Assembly: GCF_001039355.2 (NCBI RefSeq)
Contig: NW_019774558.1
Location: 98,009-162,008, forward strand
DNA from: Lingula anatina
Lineage: Eukaryota > Brachiopoda > Lingulata > Lingulida > Lingulidae
DNA length: 64,000 nucleotides
Direction of reading: 5' to 3'
Made by a program: the position numbers and the translations under genes. Shown piece by piece: positions 23,221 through 37,997 of this stretch. The notes under the pieces are model-generated. The model was not told where the DNA came from. It did no database searches and was given only the letters and a program-made list of their open reading frames with translations. How positions within the stretch are numbered: position 1 is the first letter of the stretch; every line of letters starts with the position of its first letter.

Positions 23221-26200
23221 GTAAGCGAATAAACAGGAAAAACTGAACTAAGCTGCTCTAATCTTTTACAGGATGCTTTAAATTTAGCTGGAGCGTGTCC
23301 ATTTTGAACTGACTCGTATTATTTTTCACTATATAGACTGGATCACGGATAATTGAATACTCGTACATCCAGTTTGTTCATTCATTTCTAATGCAATCTT
23401 TCTACAGAGTACTAGCACGTTTTCAGTGATTAAACATACTAGTTAACGGCACAGTGATATATCCAATATTAAAAGAAAAATGTTTTATGTTTTTATAAGA
23501 GTTCTCATGCAGGATTTATCAAAATATTATAACCAATATCTTATGTCTCTGAATATCACTATCTGTAATTGTTTTCCAGGTGATGATATTTTACATTAAA
23601 ACTATCTCTTATCCTATGGTGTAGTATGTCAGTTTGAATTAGATTTCTCTGCAATTAATTTACAATTAGTATTTTTGCTTATGCATATTATGCATATTAT
23701 ATTTTTAATTTTCACACAAGGAAATTCCGAAAAACATTTTTTTACAAATTAACTGAATGTGAGGTGATTATGCCTGTTATTAGTTTTTTCTCCTACAGTT
23801 GCTATGGTTGCAGAATGCACACAAGAGCTATTAGCACAGTAAGAACAATCTATTTTATATCAATTTCAGAAATTCTACAATGTATTTGTCTTTGAAAATT
23901 AATTTATATTTCAATTAATGAGATGACCTGTAGTTATGTACATTTGATTAATTTTACTTCTTTGACCATTATTTTCTCTTTCTCTCTTAGACATATGTAG
24001 GCACATGTGCTCAAGCTCACACACACACACATGATAAAAACCTTTGTATAGGGCCTGTGTATGCTGTATGTGAAAAAGAAGCAAGTTTCAGAGGTCAAAA
24101 GCTCTAGAAGTGCAGAAAGAGTCCAGGTAGAAAAATCTGATTCCCGGGGTTGTTCTATTTATAAATATATCTAGCTCATATCAGTCTGGCACTGTACAGT
24201 TGTACCTGAGTTTTATGTTGCATGTTAACAACTGCATGCTTTTGGTCTTTTTGGAGTGTAATCACTGTGTTATTTCCAGAACTCACATTTGAACTCAAAT
24301 TACAAATTTTCGCTGCGTAAGGTATAACAGTATTCAAACATTTGATTTAAGATGAAGGAAAAATTATCTATTGGTGTATATACTTAATTATGTAGTTTAT
24401 CATTAATTCTTACAAATTTATTATTATTTTCTCATAAGGTGTTTTTTTGTAATTCTCAGTTTGACCAAGTAGTAAAATGGAAGAATAAGACCATTTGCCA
24501 TCAAAAAGAAAGGTTTCAGTTAACATGTAAAATTTTCCCTTGCAAGACCACGTCCATTGAGCCAGCTATTATATATTCTAGCTATTCCAGTCAATACAGT
24601 GAATGATACAGCTGCCAATGTTTGGAGTACCCATGTCCAGTGACTCTGTTTGATTTCTTCTGTTGATCACTTGGTGACAGCAAGTATAGCTTGTATTAGG
24701 TTACCTTTATTGTTGCCTTCTTAGGCTTAAGAATGAAGACCAGCACAGTGGCAGGAACGTTTTCATATACCTAAGGTTGATGCTCATAAATTTCCCTTTA
24801 AGTAACTTAGCAAGAAATCAATTGATTGTGTACATAGGAACATTGTTGTGTATTTAACACTGTATGGATGTGGTCTAGGTGTAATCAGCTGCATGGAACA
24901 CTTCATTTCAGTTCTTTTTACAAGCTTTCTACATTTATAATATTATCATATTTTTTTCAGTTTATTATATTAGCAAACTTATGATAATGAAATTGTAGTC
25001 ACAATATTGTTTTTGAAATGGTACGTGAAGAGTAATATTTTCCAAAGACCTAAACAAGGCTCAGGGTGTTAAGAACAGTTTAGTTCTTAATTGATTGGTT
25101 TCAGATCCACAGTTTTGGATCTCAGATAATTGGCATTTTAATTAGGGTTAAAGATAATCACTGGCACAGGGGGGTAATCAGGGGGAAATTAATTAGAGCT
25201 TAAGGTGTACAACGGAGGAAATCGGCTGTGAGCTTGCTAGATGAGCCAGTATAAACTTCCTCTGAGAACTGTAACCTATGTTCTGTACAGTGCACCAGTT
25301 TCAACAATTGAATTAGCAGTTCTGTTCCTCTCAATAGTTATCAGTTGCTGTGTTCACATTCATCATGTCTGTAAATTAGAACTATAAACACATCAAAGGA
25401 AAACATGCAGATTCTTGTAGAATATATGCAAGGAATCCTACTTACAACTTTGAAAATAGTTTTGGGATAAATTATCTTCTTCCTACAGACAACATTTTAT
25501 TTTATGTAGCAGCAGCTAGATTTCTTTTATACCAGACCCTTAATCACGCTCCAGTTAAACAGAATATCAGTTAATTCAATTAAAGGAGGGTGGGGGTGAT
25601 AAGGGGCTAAATCCATGTTATTAATGTATTTATTTGTTTATGATATTAAAAAAAACGTACATGTATCTAACATTGCATCACATGAATAACAGGCAAAGCT
25701 GTCAGCTACTAGTAAGTAATTTACTAATTGTTTGGTAACCTAATTGTCATTGCTTATCACTATTTTTGTGCCTACAAAGATTTACAAGTTATGATAATTG
25801 ATTTTAAGCACCCCCCAACTACTAGTAACTAGTCAATCTCTATAAAAATGATCCTAATTGTTAGAAAGTATGTGGACTATAGGTAGGTATCAGGGGTTGC
25901 TGATTTAACTGTCAGTTTGAAAGTTATCTCCATTTGAAATAAACAATATGTTGTAACATGGAGGTATTTCACATGAAAGCCAGTAGAATTAAAAGATAGT
26001 CATTTACTAGTAAGCCAGTTTAGTGATATACTTTTGAAGTGCTATCAGCCAGCTTTTAATTGACATCTAGATCTTACAACTTACAAGAGAAAATCCCAAT
26101 ACAGTAAACAGTATTTTTCTCTCCACAATGAAAATACAGCATCACGTGTATGATACTTCTCTCAAATTTATATTAATGGAACTTCTTTCGTGGTGTATAT

Positions 26201-26365
26201 TTATTTTTGTAAATAGAAAAAAAGACTTGCTTCATTATTCCTATGTCTTTATTCCCCCCCCCCCCTTTAGGTGTGTGATACCTTGTATATCTACATGAGG
26301 TAATGCTATAAACTATCATCAAAACTGTATTTTAGACTTGTTGTTGGACCACACTTATTATTATT

Positions 26366-26393
26366 GTACCACCAGCGTTAGCGCTGGCGGTAC
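26366..26393. repeat. 28-bp near-perfect hairpin beside an assembly join
   Basis: The two 14-base arms (gtaccaccagcgtt / agcgctggcggtac) pair with only two wobble-type mismatches. It may be the tip of a transposon; the sequence after 26427 is unrelated CT-rich DNA. Confidence 0.6.
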
Positions 26394-26534
26394 ACATGGT
26401 TTCGGTCCCGTCCGGATCGTCCCGTCNTTTCTCTTTTCTTTTTTTCCCTTCTCTTTTCGTCCTCCTTTCTCTTCTACCCTCCACATTCCACATGGCTCTG
26501 TATCTATTCTTTCTTCTCCCCATCACTCCCCTCC

Positions 26535-26561
26535 ATCTCTCTCTCTCTCTTTCTCTCTCTA

Positions 26562-26605
<44 letters not shown>
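26535..26605. repeat. (CT)n-(CA)n composite microsatellite
   Basis: CT units with a few interruptions to 26577, then an uninterrupted CA run. Apparent coding frames here are low-complexity artefacts. Confidence 0.95.
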
Positions 26606-26607
<2 letters not shown>

Positions 26608-28247
26608 TTTTCTTCCCCCGTCTCTTTTCTAACTTATTTCTCTCTTCTTCCTCCCTTCCTCCCTTTCATTTTCTCCTGTGACGGCGCGAACACTTGTAAT
26701 TAAATTACCCATAACATGTAGATGTGTAGCGGGAATGCGAAGAACAAGATAAGTATGTGCTAGTACAAACGGCATAATAACCCTTTGAGGGAAATATCAA
26801 CAAAAATGCTTATAAAATGTACTGACGGTAAGTATGTACTTCTAGTCAATTGGGACATTATGTTTTCTGTAAAATCTTTCTTTTTTTCGCAGCCGGTGGG
26901 AGATCCAAAATTATATTAATTCTTTTAATGTTATTTTTTTAGCTGGTCACTAGTTCATGAGTTCATCCTGTCCTTATACGCTTACTAATATTATAGCGAT
27001 GAGTCAATTTCTGTCTTGACAACTGTCACGACGCTCTTAAAGCACAAAGCAGATTTGCTGTCGACTGCTTCAAATTCAAACATGCTTTTCTGTTTGCTTC
27101 CATTTTTAACGTGTTTGTTAGGCGAATTTGAGAGGACTGTAAACTCAATTGAACAATAAACGCAAACTTTAATTTGATAAAGTATAAGTCGGGCACAATG
27201 GACTTAAATGAAATTATGCCTGATCTATTGAACCCGAAGACAATATTAATACAATTCAGAATGAAAATGTCAATCATGTCCTCGAGGATTGTTTGACCAA
27301 AATTATTGAAATGTTGTGTATGGACAGTGCTTGAACGTGCCTTCCCGTCATCGGTTTCAAAACAATAATGATTGTGATTTTTTTCTATTGGCAAAAAAAG
27401 GATAAAAAGAGTGACTGTTTTGAGTCAAAATATAGCGCCTAGTGTTTGAACAAAATGACTAGACTTTAGTTAAGTATTATCATGTTGATAATAAAAAGTG
27501 AAGAGTGAATTTTGCTGTTGACGCCATACTGATTTACTTATATATATTTATTTATCGGGTGAGAGGAATTGTGTGTCACAATAGTCCTTCTTTAAGTGAT
27601 ATTTCATTTGTAAAGACCAAGCAACCCAAACGTCGTTAAGCTGCGGATGCATATTCCGGCAAAATATATAAATAATTTAATTAAGTAATTAATTAGTTAA
27701 AAACCCTGAAATGTGGGACTATTATATGTCTCTGACATGAGGCTTATTCTCAGGTTAGTGAAACAGAGCGCCAGTCGAGGCCATTTATAAATGTTACTTT
27801 TAAATGCGCCCTTATGATTGATTTTTAACTTTGTCTCCCCTCCTCCAACTTTTCCTACTTTTTCTGCTCAAGAAATATACAGCATTGATGCACGTATAAT
27901 GTTAAAATTTCAGTTCAATTTGTGTTGGATACTCTACGAAGTTAAAAAATCTATTGAAGTTTTTGTAAATAAGTGAGCGCAATTCGATATTTACCGCAGT
28001 TGTATTTGAGATGTAAACATGTTAGACGGTGTAAGGTTACATAAGTGATTCAGTTTAAAATTACACTTGCTATTATGGATACAACCCGCAACAAAGTGAA
28101 AAACAGCGTCGAGAGCAGTCGCTAATGTTTGCTCATTTCTAAAATTCAAAACACAAAAAGCTACCTTTCACGTCTCCCTTCAGGCGACGCTAAATCTTCC
28201 TTCAAATGTGTTTGAACTACCAACCCTGAAGTAGTTTGTGGTGCAAT

Positions 28248-31200
28248 ATGAGCGAAAAGAAACCAAGCAGTAAAACATTAAATTTGCCCTCGTGGCAAGA
28301 TTATTTGACGGTTTATGGGGGTGACACAAGACAAAAAAGGGATACTATTCAAGGACAGTTTTTTTCTATAATATGTAAGGCATAGGGGTGGAAAATTGTG
28401 TGATTTTTGCGTTTTTTTTTTGCCTGTAACACTTCTTTTTTGCACGGTGGGGGGTGGGGGAGGGGGGTAGAGGTAGAGGGAAACTGTAAATGGCTTTGCA
28501 GGCGTGTTGTGACAAAACAAGGTGCATCGCATTTTGCCGACCCCCCCTTCCCCCTCCCCCCCCCCTCCTTCACCTACTCACTGCTTTAGCCTGCTTATGC
28601 CTAAACTCCATTTCCATGGCGTCCTTTCTGCGTCCTTTGTGCGACCATGAAACTGGAATTGCTGTGGTCATAGAAAGGAGTCACAAGCATCGCTTTGGCT
28701 GCAGAATGAATGCTCAATGATAGGCCAGTTGTCAGCATGTAAAATACCGTGTATTATTATTTTACTCTCAAACGGGGCCGTACTACGGGACGCAGAAAGG
28801 ACGCCGTCCAGTGTAAAGTGAGCTTTACTGAGGACACTTAACTTTCTATTTGCTATAGTCTTTGCTGTGACCAGGTCTAGGGCAAATATATAATAACACG
28901 AGGTCGTGACCCAGCCTAGATGCGAGATCGTTTGTCATCCGCTTGCAATTGGTCTTTGCATAACATATTTAAAAGACGATATATAACTGCTTGTTATGAT
29001 CATGAGTTAATACTTTTCAATTTCTACAAAAAAAAAAATGGTCCCACCGTGGCCTTACTCAGTGTGTGTGTACGTGTGTATGTGGATGTGTGCCTTTGTG
29101 TGTATGTATACGTGTGTGTGCTTGCGTGTGTGTACGTGTGTGTGTGTTTGTCTTTCTCTCTCTCTGTGTGAGTGTATGTGTGTGTGTTCGTCTGTCTGTG
29201 TGTGTGTGTCTGTTTATTTGTGAGGTTTAGCTTCAATTTTATGTTGAAATATTCGTTATCAGTAGACTAAACAGCTGAATTTCCACCAGGATATGACTGC
29301 TGAAAAAATATGCATATTTTACTATTTTAGCCTTTGTACGTTGATCGCCTCTTTAAAATCTTAGACCAGGATGGTTCCGCCGGATTAAGTCTTCAGGAAT
29401 GGGAAGAAGGAGTGCGAAGGGTTTATTCGGAGAAAGAATTCGAACGAATTCAAATACTTTATGTCTCCTCCATCCCAGTGCATCACAAACTTGCATATTC
29501 CCGTTCATAGCAAAAGAGAATGCAACAAAAACTATCGGGTGTTCGTGATTTGGCCAAACAAGGCCGCTTTTATTAAATAAACTCACTATCCTAATAATTT
29601 TAGCAATAATAACAATGTGGCAAATTGTTGCCTGCATTAAATGTTATGGCCTTAGGGATAAAAATTAAATATGAAATATTAACTAAGACTCATCATCCTA
29701 AAAATAATGATGAGACGAGTCAGCAAAAGTTATCATTTTCAAGCAATTTTGCACNCTTTCCTTTTTGACGTGTTTGATACAGAAGGTAAAAGAAGCCGGG
29801 TGTTAAAAAGAGGAATCTGATACAGTAACGAATATCTCATTTCTTCAAATATCTATATTGAATTATTTTTATTCTTTAAATATAACAAATAAACCTTATG
29901 GTTGTTACTTTTAATGAACTATTATAATCAGTTTTAAAGTATGTCAATAAATAAACAGATGGATTTATTTGTTAGTTGCTAAATGATACAAAAATAATTA
30001 ACTTAGGACAATGAACTTGTTTCTATTGAAGACCCTCTATCTTGTCTTGTTCACTAAATTACACTTCTTCTAATTGGGCAAAAATAATAATTTTCACGCA
30101 CTAATAAACATGTTTGGCCTCGAGCAGGCGAAGGCGCCATAGATACCAGTGCAGTTAAAGCAATCCTGATCGAGGCTCTAGGCGGGGAGGACCACACCTT
30201 CAGCGAGGAGTACGTAGACAGCTTGGTCCAGTTACTTATTGAGGAGGCCGCCAAGGACCTTGAGGATGAGGAGGACTGCAGACTGGATTTTGAGGAGTTT
30301 GAGGAGCTGATGAACAAGTTCCCTGCCTTGTCGACGCATCTGGTCAAAAGGTGAGATAGTATGATATTAATATTGTTTGAGCGAAAATATCAGGCCTTAT
30401 GAAAACCCCCAAATAGGATGTCCTATAGGACTTTACGAACTCTACCGGTAGATTCATCCTAGAGGACCAGATAGGGCTCTGTAGGAATTCTGACGTCCTA
30501 TAGGATGCCTATACATGGACCCTATACATGTATGATTTTGTGCAAAGTTCCAATAGAGCATTTTATAGGGCCCTACAGGAAATTTCCACAAGGGAGATTC
30601 CCGTTGTGAATCAGTATGCAGTGATAAGATGAGAAGGGACGTCTTTAATGACAAAAGTAAGGCGGCAAAAAAGAAAAAAGAAAGGCACACAGCTTGCGGA
30701 AAATGGTAACTTTTGTGAAATAAAAATGCCCATAGAATATGTTATAATTTGATGGGTGGACCCTTGAAGTATTAAGTTTAAAAGGCATTTTCCTTATCAA
30801 GATTATTTCAAGGTTGTGACCATTCTGTATTATTCATTTATTTAACTTGTAAAGTGTAAAGCTTAACATCGTCTTTCTGAAAGTTTGAGAACGTACTACC
30901 TTTTAATTTTACTGCCGATGTTTCAAAATTTACAGTACAACGGGATGGTTTCGTAACATCATAAAAGCCGGGTCAAAGACAACACTACCACGCCCAAAGA
31001 AGTCATCAAGGTCAAGGTCATGCTGCCCAAACTGCCAGACGACAGAACTGCTGAACCGATCGCCAAGCGGTGTCGCCATCTTTCTTTATTTTTCTGTATC
31101 AGCTGGCCTGATAGCAGAGAGAGTGCTGCGGTTCTTAGCCAACAATTCCGAAATCACTGGGTTCGATATTTTGGCGCGCGTTTGTGGTAAGTGCAAGCCA

Positions 31201-34200
31201 GAAACGTAATCAAACCTGGTGTCTTAGTCCCTTCAAATAATTATTTTGTTAGTGGCGCAAAACTAATTTTTTCTGAGAAATATATTGAAACCTTTGTTTA
31301 AAATTGAAATCATAGTTATTTTTAGAGATTCAAAAACAACACATGCGCTAATTGATAAAATACCCTGTAAATAATTGTGATTCCCAAAGATAAAGGGATC
31401 ACAGACCCGAGTAAAATATTCTGTAAAATCAATCGTGTTATCTTAACCATATTAACAAGCAGAAAGGGGATCATGACGGAGTTTGTAACAGGAAATATAT
31501 TGTAACCATTATGGAGATTCTCTTTTACCCTAGAACGCATCACTGTTTATTACTTAATGTGCCTACTAGACCAAAGGTGGGGATCATCAAAATGGAAAAT
31601 CACAATAGATTTAACCATGCGCATTCGTTAGAACAGAAAATGATTCAAGCACATTTTATTCATTTTTAATATAACAGGCCAACTACTCAACTTTAACTGC
31701 ATGCTGGTCGTGGTTCTCATGCTGCGAGTGACCTTGACCTTGTTAAGGTCATCCAAGGTCGCATTCTGGCTGCCTATAGATCAACATATAGACTTTCACA
31801 AGGCAGTGGGGGTTGTCATATTGATCCTTAGCGTACTGCACACTGGTGGACATATCGGGAATTTTAGTACGTATCAGTTATTGAAAATACATGTATGCTC
31901 ATTTCGTATATACAGCACTGGTACATGCATATGTTTCTCACATTTTGCACAGTATATTACAAAAGTAAATTCGTGTTCCTTGTCAAACTTTCTAGCTAAA
32001 ATACCGGCACTTATCTGCAGGATTTGGTACTGGTAGATATTTTAGTAATATGTATTTATTGATTGGTTTGTTTGAATATTTGTTGTATTATTTCGGTTGT
32101 GAATCTACAGTACATAAAATACAAATTACACTAAAGACGTATATTCATATGCTACACGTATCTTTTCTACATCAAGATGGTTATGAAAATTCAGTACACG
32201 TTTAAGATAATATTAGATCTGTTGTTTTGCATATTGTTTTGAATATTATAAAATAAATAAATAAATTGATTATCTGGCGTTCCAGTCATCGTAGCACCGA
32301 GTATGAACATCACCGTTGCTGAGGCATTGTTTACGACCAAATCTCAGGTGGGGTGGGTGGCCGGCACGGCGTGTCCCACGGGATGGGCGTTGTTGGTGCT
32401 CATCATCATTATGTTCATCGGGGCGCAGTCATTCGTGAGGAGAAGAGGCCATTTTGAGGTAGTTAGGCCACGATTAAGTGGTTTTGATTCAATGTGTGAT
32501 GTTGTGAAGAGTGGTGTATGTAGGATACGGGAGGTGGGTGGCGTTACCAGAAGAGGGAGTCACTGAGAGAATTGGTATGGATTTTTAACAGTTGTAATTT
32601 TTTATGGAGTGTTGTACGTGTTTTGTTTAACTTTTTCTCTTCGAAATATACTCGTATTTCGGAGTTGACGTCATGGAAAGTTATCTAACAGTATACTAGT
32701 AAATGTCAGAGGTTTCCCTACAGAGTTAGGAGCTATACCCCATTTATACTAGCACTATATGCACCCCGTTCACTGTACTTCTGTGACGAAATCATTTGAA
32801 ACTTTCGTCTAAAAATTCACATATAGGGAAATTTAACTACATCAAAAAAGCAAATATTCACAAGTGCCAAAACGGTCTAAAGAGCACGCATAATGCACCT
32901 TTTAAAAATGCTATAAAGGCAGCTACTGTAACAAAACATTTTTATAGTAACACAATTCCGTAAAATGCCAAGAACAACCAAAATGGCTAATAATAACGAT
33001 GTCAAAATACCTATTACAACACACCCACCGACCGTGAACGCAGTTAACGACAATGTTTGACACTGATTCGACGCTATGGAGAGATAACACTGAACAAATC
33101 TGATATTTGTTAACGGTCGCCAATCTGACATGTTTAATGGTGTAGTTAGTGTCTTTGTGGTTTAAATGATGACCTTGGTTTCATGTAAACCACATATGCG
33201 TGACATGTAGTTTTTTATCTTTGGATAAGATAGGCATTAATGATGCTTTAGTCGTAGATTTTAAAATAGTTGACATCCCTTAATTATTATCATCAAGGCC
33301 AGCCTCCTAAAAATACTTTAAACCATTTTTAATATTTATACAAAGAGAGATAATATCCCAAAAGCTGAAATTGAGTGATACATGTATATTTAAGTATGTT
33401 CGACAAAAGAATTAAATCTCTTTGGGTAAACGTTCTTGTCCCCAAATGTCCCAATAATTCTTAATCTAATGTAACATTGAATGTATTCATCTATCATTTT
33501 ATCCTGTTAAGCTTAAAATGATAGCAAGATTTAAAAACCATCGCTTAAGAGTGGGTTGAGGACTTTTTGATTCTCCTAGGTTGTTACAGAATAATGGCGA
33601 ATGTAAGCAACGGGGGATCAAAAGTCGGTAAGGTGGAAATGGTATCGTTTACCCGAGCAAAACCCATCAAGTATGAATTTTTCGTGGGGAAATCTTACTT
33701 GTACAATGAGAATCTTTAATGTATCCATTTATTTCAATAAATCATGTATTTCTTCCAGCTGTTTTACTTCAGTCATATTCTCTACGCTCCCACTCTGATC
33801 CTGCTGGTCATCCACGGCCCCAGCTTCTGGAAATGGTTTGTGGCCCCGGGCGCCATCTTTGTCGTGGAGAAGTTGTACCGCTTCAAGTGGATCAGGCGTC
33901 TGGCCTACGGAAGGACGTTCGTACAGGAGGGGATACTGTTACCGTCGAAAGTGAGTAAAGAGAAAAGTTAAGAAAAGACCTTTTCATGTTTACCAAAGCC
34001 TATAGTGAGTTCTTTTTGTCGTATTTTCCTAATACTAGATAAATGTTCTGGTAGTTTTTGTAGTTATAGTAATTTTTCCCGTATTTTCTATACCTTCATA
34101 ACATTGCAAAACACTAAAATAAAGTTAAATTGAATCTGATACTGGAACTTACTTGATTGCAACACATTATCATTTTAGGTAACACATTTAGTGCTTGACC

Positions 34201-36117
34201 GGCCCGAGAGTTTTTCCTTCAATCCGGGAGACTACGTCTTCATCAATATCCCTAAGATCGCAAAATTTGAGTGGCACCCATTCACCATTAGTAGCGCCCC
34301 AGAGTACAGAGGTAAGTGACACCATCTACAGTCAAAACTTTTGCCCGTGAGCAACAAACTTGAGCAGAGGAGTATATGAACATGTGCGCCGCTTACAATT
34401 AAAACTTGAGAGTTTTATGTGCAACAGACACGACCAGGGGGGTAAATACCAACATCTGTTGTCAAAATTTTAGATTCATGATCACCCATTGATTTAGCAC
34501 CATCTTGTGTGGCCTACGCGGACAGGACGCTGTCTACTTGTCATAAATAAATAAATAAATAAATAAATGGAGAATTTATATGTTGCTTTCTTAAGGTCAT
34601 ATCTGGCTGCATATCAGGGCCGTTGGCACGTGGACGACGAAAGTTAATGAGTATTTTGACGAGAAGCGGAAGCGCTGGGAAGCCACCATGCCCACGTTAA
34701 AGAGCCGTCGCCTGGCAGTGAGCAATTTCCAGTTCTCACCCGCAGAACTGATGATCCAAGAGCGACGGATGAGTCAGCAGGTTGACGCCTTTCGGAGCAG
34801 TGTTCGCAGTAGAGCCAGCGCAAGCGGAAGTAGTTTGCGGAGCATGCGCAGCAGGGCAAACACCGGAGGAAGTAGCATGCGTAGCATCTCCAGGCGTCTT
34901 CAAGGTCAGGACGCGGGGGCTGAGGAAAATGCCCTTAGTAACCATTTGCTGGAAAGAGAAAGACGGATGAACCACTTCAACCATGTATCCAATGGCGGAC
35001 CAAATTCAACTTCCGGACATGCGCACGAAGGGCACATCAACATTGCGTTCCAAATCGAGAACGACGCCGCAGAGAATGAAAAAGAATCTCTTCCGATGGC
35101 TGAACGGAAACTTCAGCAAGGTTGTAATCTCCTCGACGTGTCTAGAATCGATGACATTTTAGAAGAGGATGAAGACAGTAAATCGCTGGTAATGGGCCAA
35201 AGTGACTCTCAGGATATTTCCACAGTCGAGCCTAATCTAAATTCTGAAGAGCCAGAGCTTAGTGATAACCTCCTTAAGTTGAATACCGAGAAAAAACAGC
35301 ACATAGCCGATTCAGATCACCGTGATGTACCCCCAGAACACAAATTCGATATAGAAAATAACAAAAATGGCGACAATACGGAAGAAACCGCAAAGGTTAC
35401 CACAGCTAACAGTGGTAAAAAAGACAGTGAATGCAAAAATTCAGAAAACTCTCACATGGACCATGGTAATGAAGATGTTGCAACAAGTGACGAAAGCTAC
35501 GAGAGAGAAAACTCAGACTCCGGCAATGTGTCTGATGACAAAGAAAGCAGGACATCTATGGACAAATATAAGCCCTCAGATGGCTCGACTAAAGAGGACA
35601 GATCCGAAAAGAGTGAAAAATCGGACAAATCAGAAGATGAAGAAGATGACATCTTACCCCCGGATTTTAAACCCCCGCCACTGCGGAGACTTGGCACGTC
35701 CAACTCCATGACGGGTCACAACCGAAATCGACGTATGACGCTATGTCAGCGTCGCCTATCGACGTGGGAAGCAGTGTCGTCGGGTCAAAACTTCGCTATG
35801 ACCAAGCAGAAGCCTTTCATCTATAATATCGACCCCGCGGCTGATACAACTTTGAATGAATTACTGGAGGTATTAACCAGACAAAATGAATACATTTCAA
35901 CATGTTAAAGATTAAGACATTGTTTGATAATAGACTGTTGTAAGAAATTAACTCTTATGCGAGTTCCATGCAACAAACGATTTATTTTTTTCCCAAGAAT
36001 ATTTACTGATGAAATTGCTGTTATTTTGATTTGTGTTAATGATTTCCATTATTACGTAATAGATAACTGTATGTACATATTTACTGTTTACACTCTGTTG
36101 TCTTCGAAGATAAGGGG

Positions 36118-36151
<34 letters not shown>

Positions 36152-37330
36152 TCTCCAAATATATTTCTCTATCAAAGGTATTCAGTGATACTTTCTGTAA
36201 AATAATAATAATAATAATTACTATTATTATTTTTTTATTATCATTATTATTATTGTTGTTGTTGTTGTAGGTGTTTATTGACGGTCCATACGGCAGTCCG
36301 TCGTCCCACATATTCCAGGCAGAGCACGCCGTGTTGGTGGCGGGCGGTATAGGTGTCACCCCATTCGCCAGCATCCTCCAGAGCATCCTGCTGAGATATC
36401 AGCGAGAGAAGAACGTGTGTCCTAAATGTAACCACGCCTGGCTGGACGAGTTGCCTTGCACCCTATATAACTTGAAAAAGGTACAGGGAGAGAGGTGTAC
36501 TGTGTGTGTGCGTGCGTGCGCTGGCGGGCGCGCGCGTGTGTGTGTGTGTGTGTGTATGTGTGTGTGTGAGAGAGAGATAGAGAAAATATTTATGTACAGT
36601 CATATGCATTTCTTGTTTTCACTCTCAACATTCATTTAATACAGAGCTATCATTGGTTAAATGTTCGCAGTGATACGTGACGCACAACGCTTTCTCATTT
36701 TTTGTGACAGCCTCATGAAAATGTAAATATCTGTCAATGCGGAAATTTAAGACTCCGATATCTATATGTCATTTGCCCACATTTCGGTCTGTAGACAATA
36801 TCTTTTTGTCTTTAGGTGGACTTTTTCTGGCTATGCCGGGATCAGTCGTCCTTTGAGTGGTTCGTCAGTCTTCTGGCTCAGTTAGAAATGGAACAGGAGG
36901 ATCTGGACAACCTGGACGACAGTATCATCGGTAGGTGGCAGCACGTACTGTATATTAGCTGACATATTTCAACATGGACGAATAATGCATTTCATTGGTT
37001 TAGGGTTTCAGGACATATTAACGAATTCGAGCGCATACAATATGCAGTAAATATTCCTTGGTTTATTTTTTGACAATGTTCCAGTCATCACTGAAGTATT
37101 GACAAAATTTCGATCTACTGTACATGTATTCACCAGCGGTGAAATCTGCGAAATGTTAGAATCACCAGTAAATTTAAACTTTTTTCATATACCAGTAAAG
37201 GTCAACCTTTCATTTCACGCATGCCTTCAAGCCCAAAACTTGAATTTGTTTTGGAATTTGTTTTGGACTTTGAAACTGCCGAATGACAATAAGGAGTTAC
37301 ATGTACCGGGTAACGGGTACGTCCCGCTGA

Positions 37331-37369
<39 letters not shown>

Positions 37370-37966
37370 GTGTGTGTGTTTAAATTCCGGTACATATAAC
37401 TTATTTAGACCAATACATTCACCACACCTCCCGTTTATTTCAGATTTCCACATTTATATGACGGCAGCAAAAACAGACATGAGGTCAGTCCTGCAGCAAA
37501 TAACCTTTGACCTTAATCACCAAGTCGAGGCTCGTGACGCAATAACTGGTCTGAGAACCAAGACACAGCCCGGAAGACCAAACTGGGACGAGGTTAGAAT
37601 CATTAGAGCTTCTGTGTATATATATATACAAGGGGCGGTAGATTTTATGCAGCCAAGAAGTTGTACAGCTTCTTGATGCAGTGAATAATAAAAACATTGG
37701 AATTCCATCGCCTTCTCTTAATTCCCTAGGAACCCGTTCACTGCCCATATCTGAATTATGATGATGATAACAGTTAGATACCAGTTATTAATAGAATTTA
37801 GTTTTTAAAGGAACTAACTGTATTTTTGTCAGCAATACATGCTGTTTCGACCATTCATCAATGACTGACTCGGCGATGTGAGAACTGAAATTTAATAACA
37901 CGTTGCATTTTACCGTCATAAAAACTGTGAAAACACATTTGAGTGGGTCATATCATTATCAAATAT

Positions 37967-37997
<31 letters not shown>

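Larger units (their letters stand above)
23221..28247. other. Large gene-free region (possibly BK intron 1)
   Basis: AT-rich with no exon I can recognise; in particular nothing like Slo1 exon 2. It contains a CA-rich stretch near 24019, C-runs at 26253-26264, a hairpin at 26366-26393 next to the N at 26427, and a composite CT/CA microsatellite at 26535-26605. Confidence 0.5.

Noticed and set aside
26332-26703. Ser/Thr/His-rich frames around the CT/CA microsatellite
   Set aside because: Microsatellite translation in several frames, no conserved content.
34644-35711. Other-frame ORFs inside the NOX5a insertion exon
   Set aside because: The +2 and minus frames lack continuity with the flanking exons; the chosen frame keeps phase with exons on both sides.
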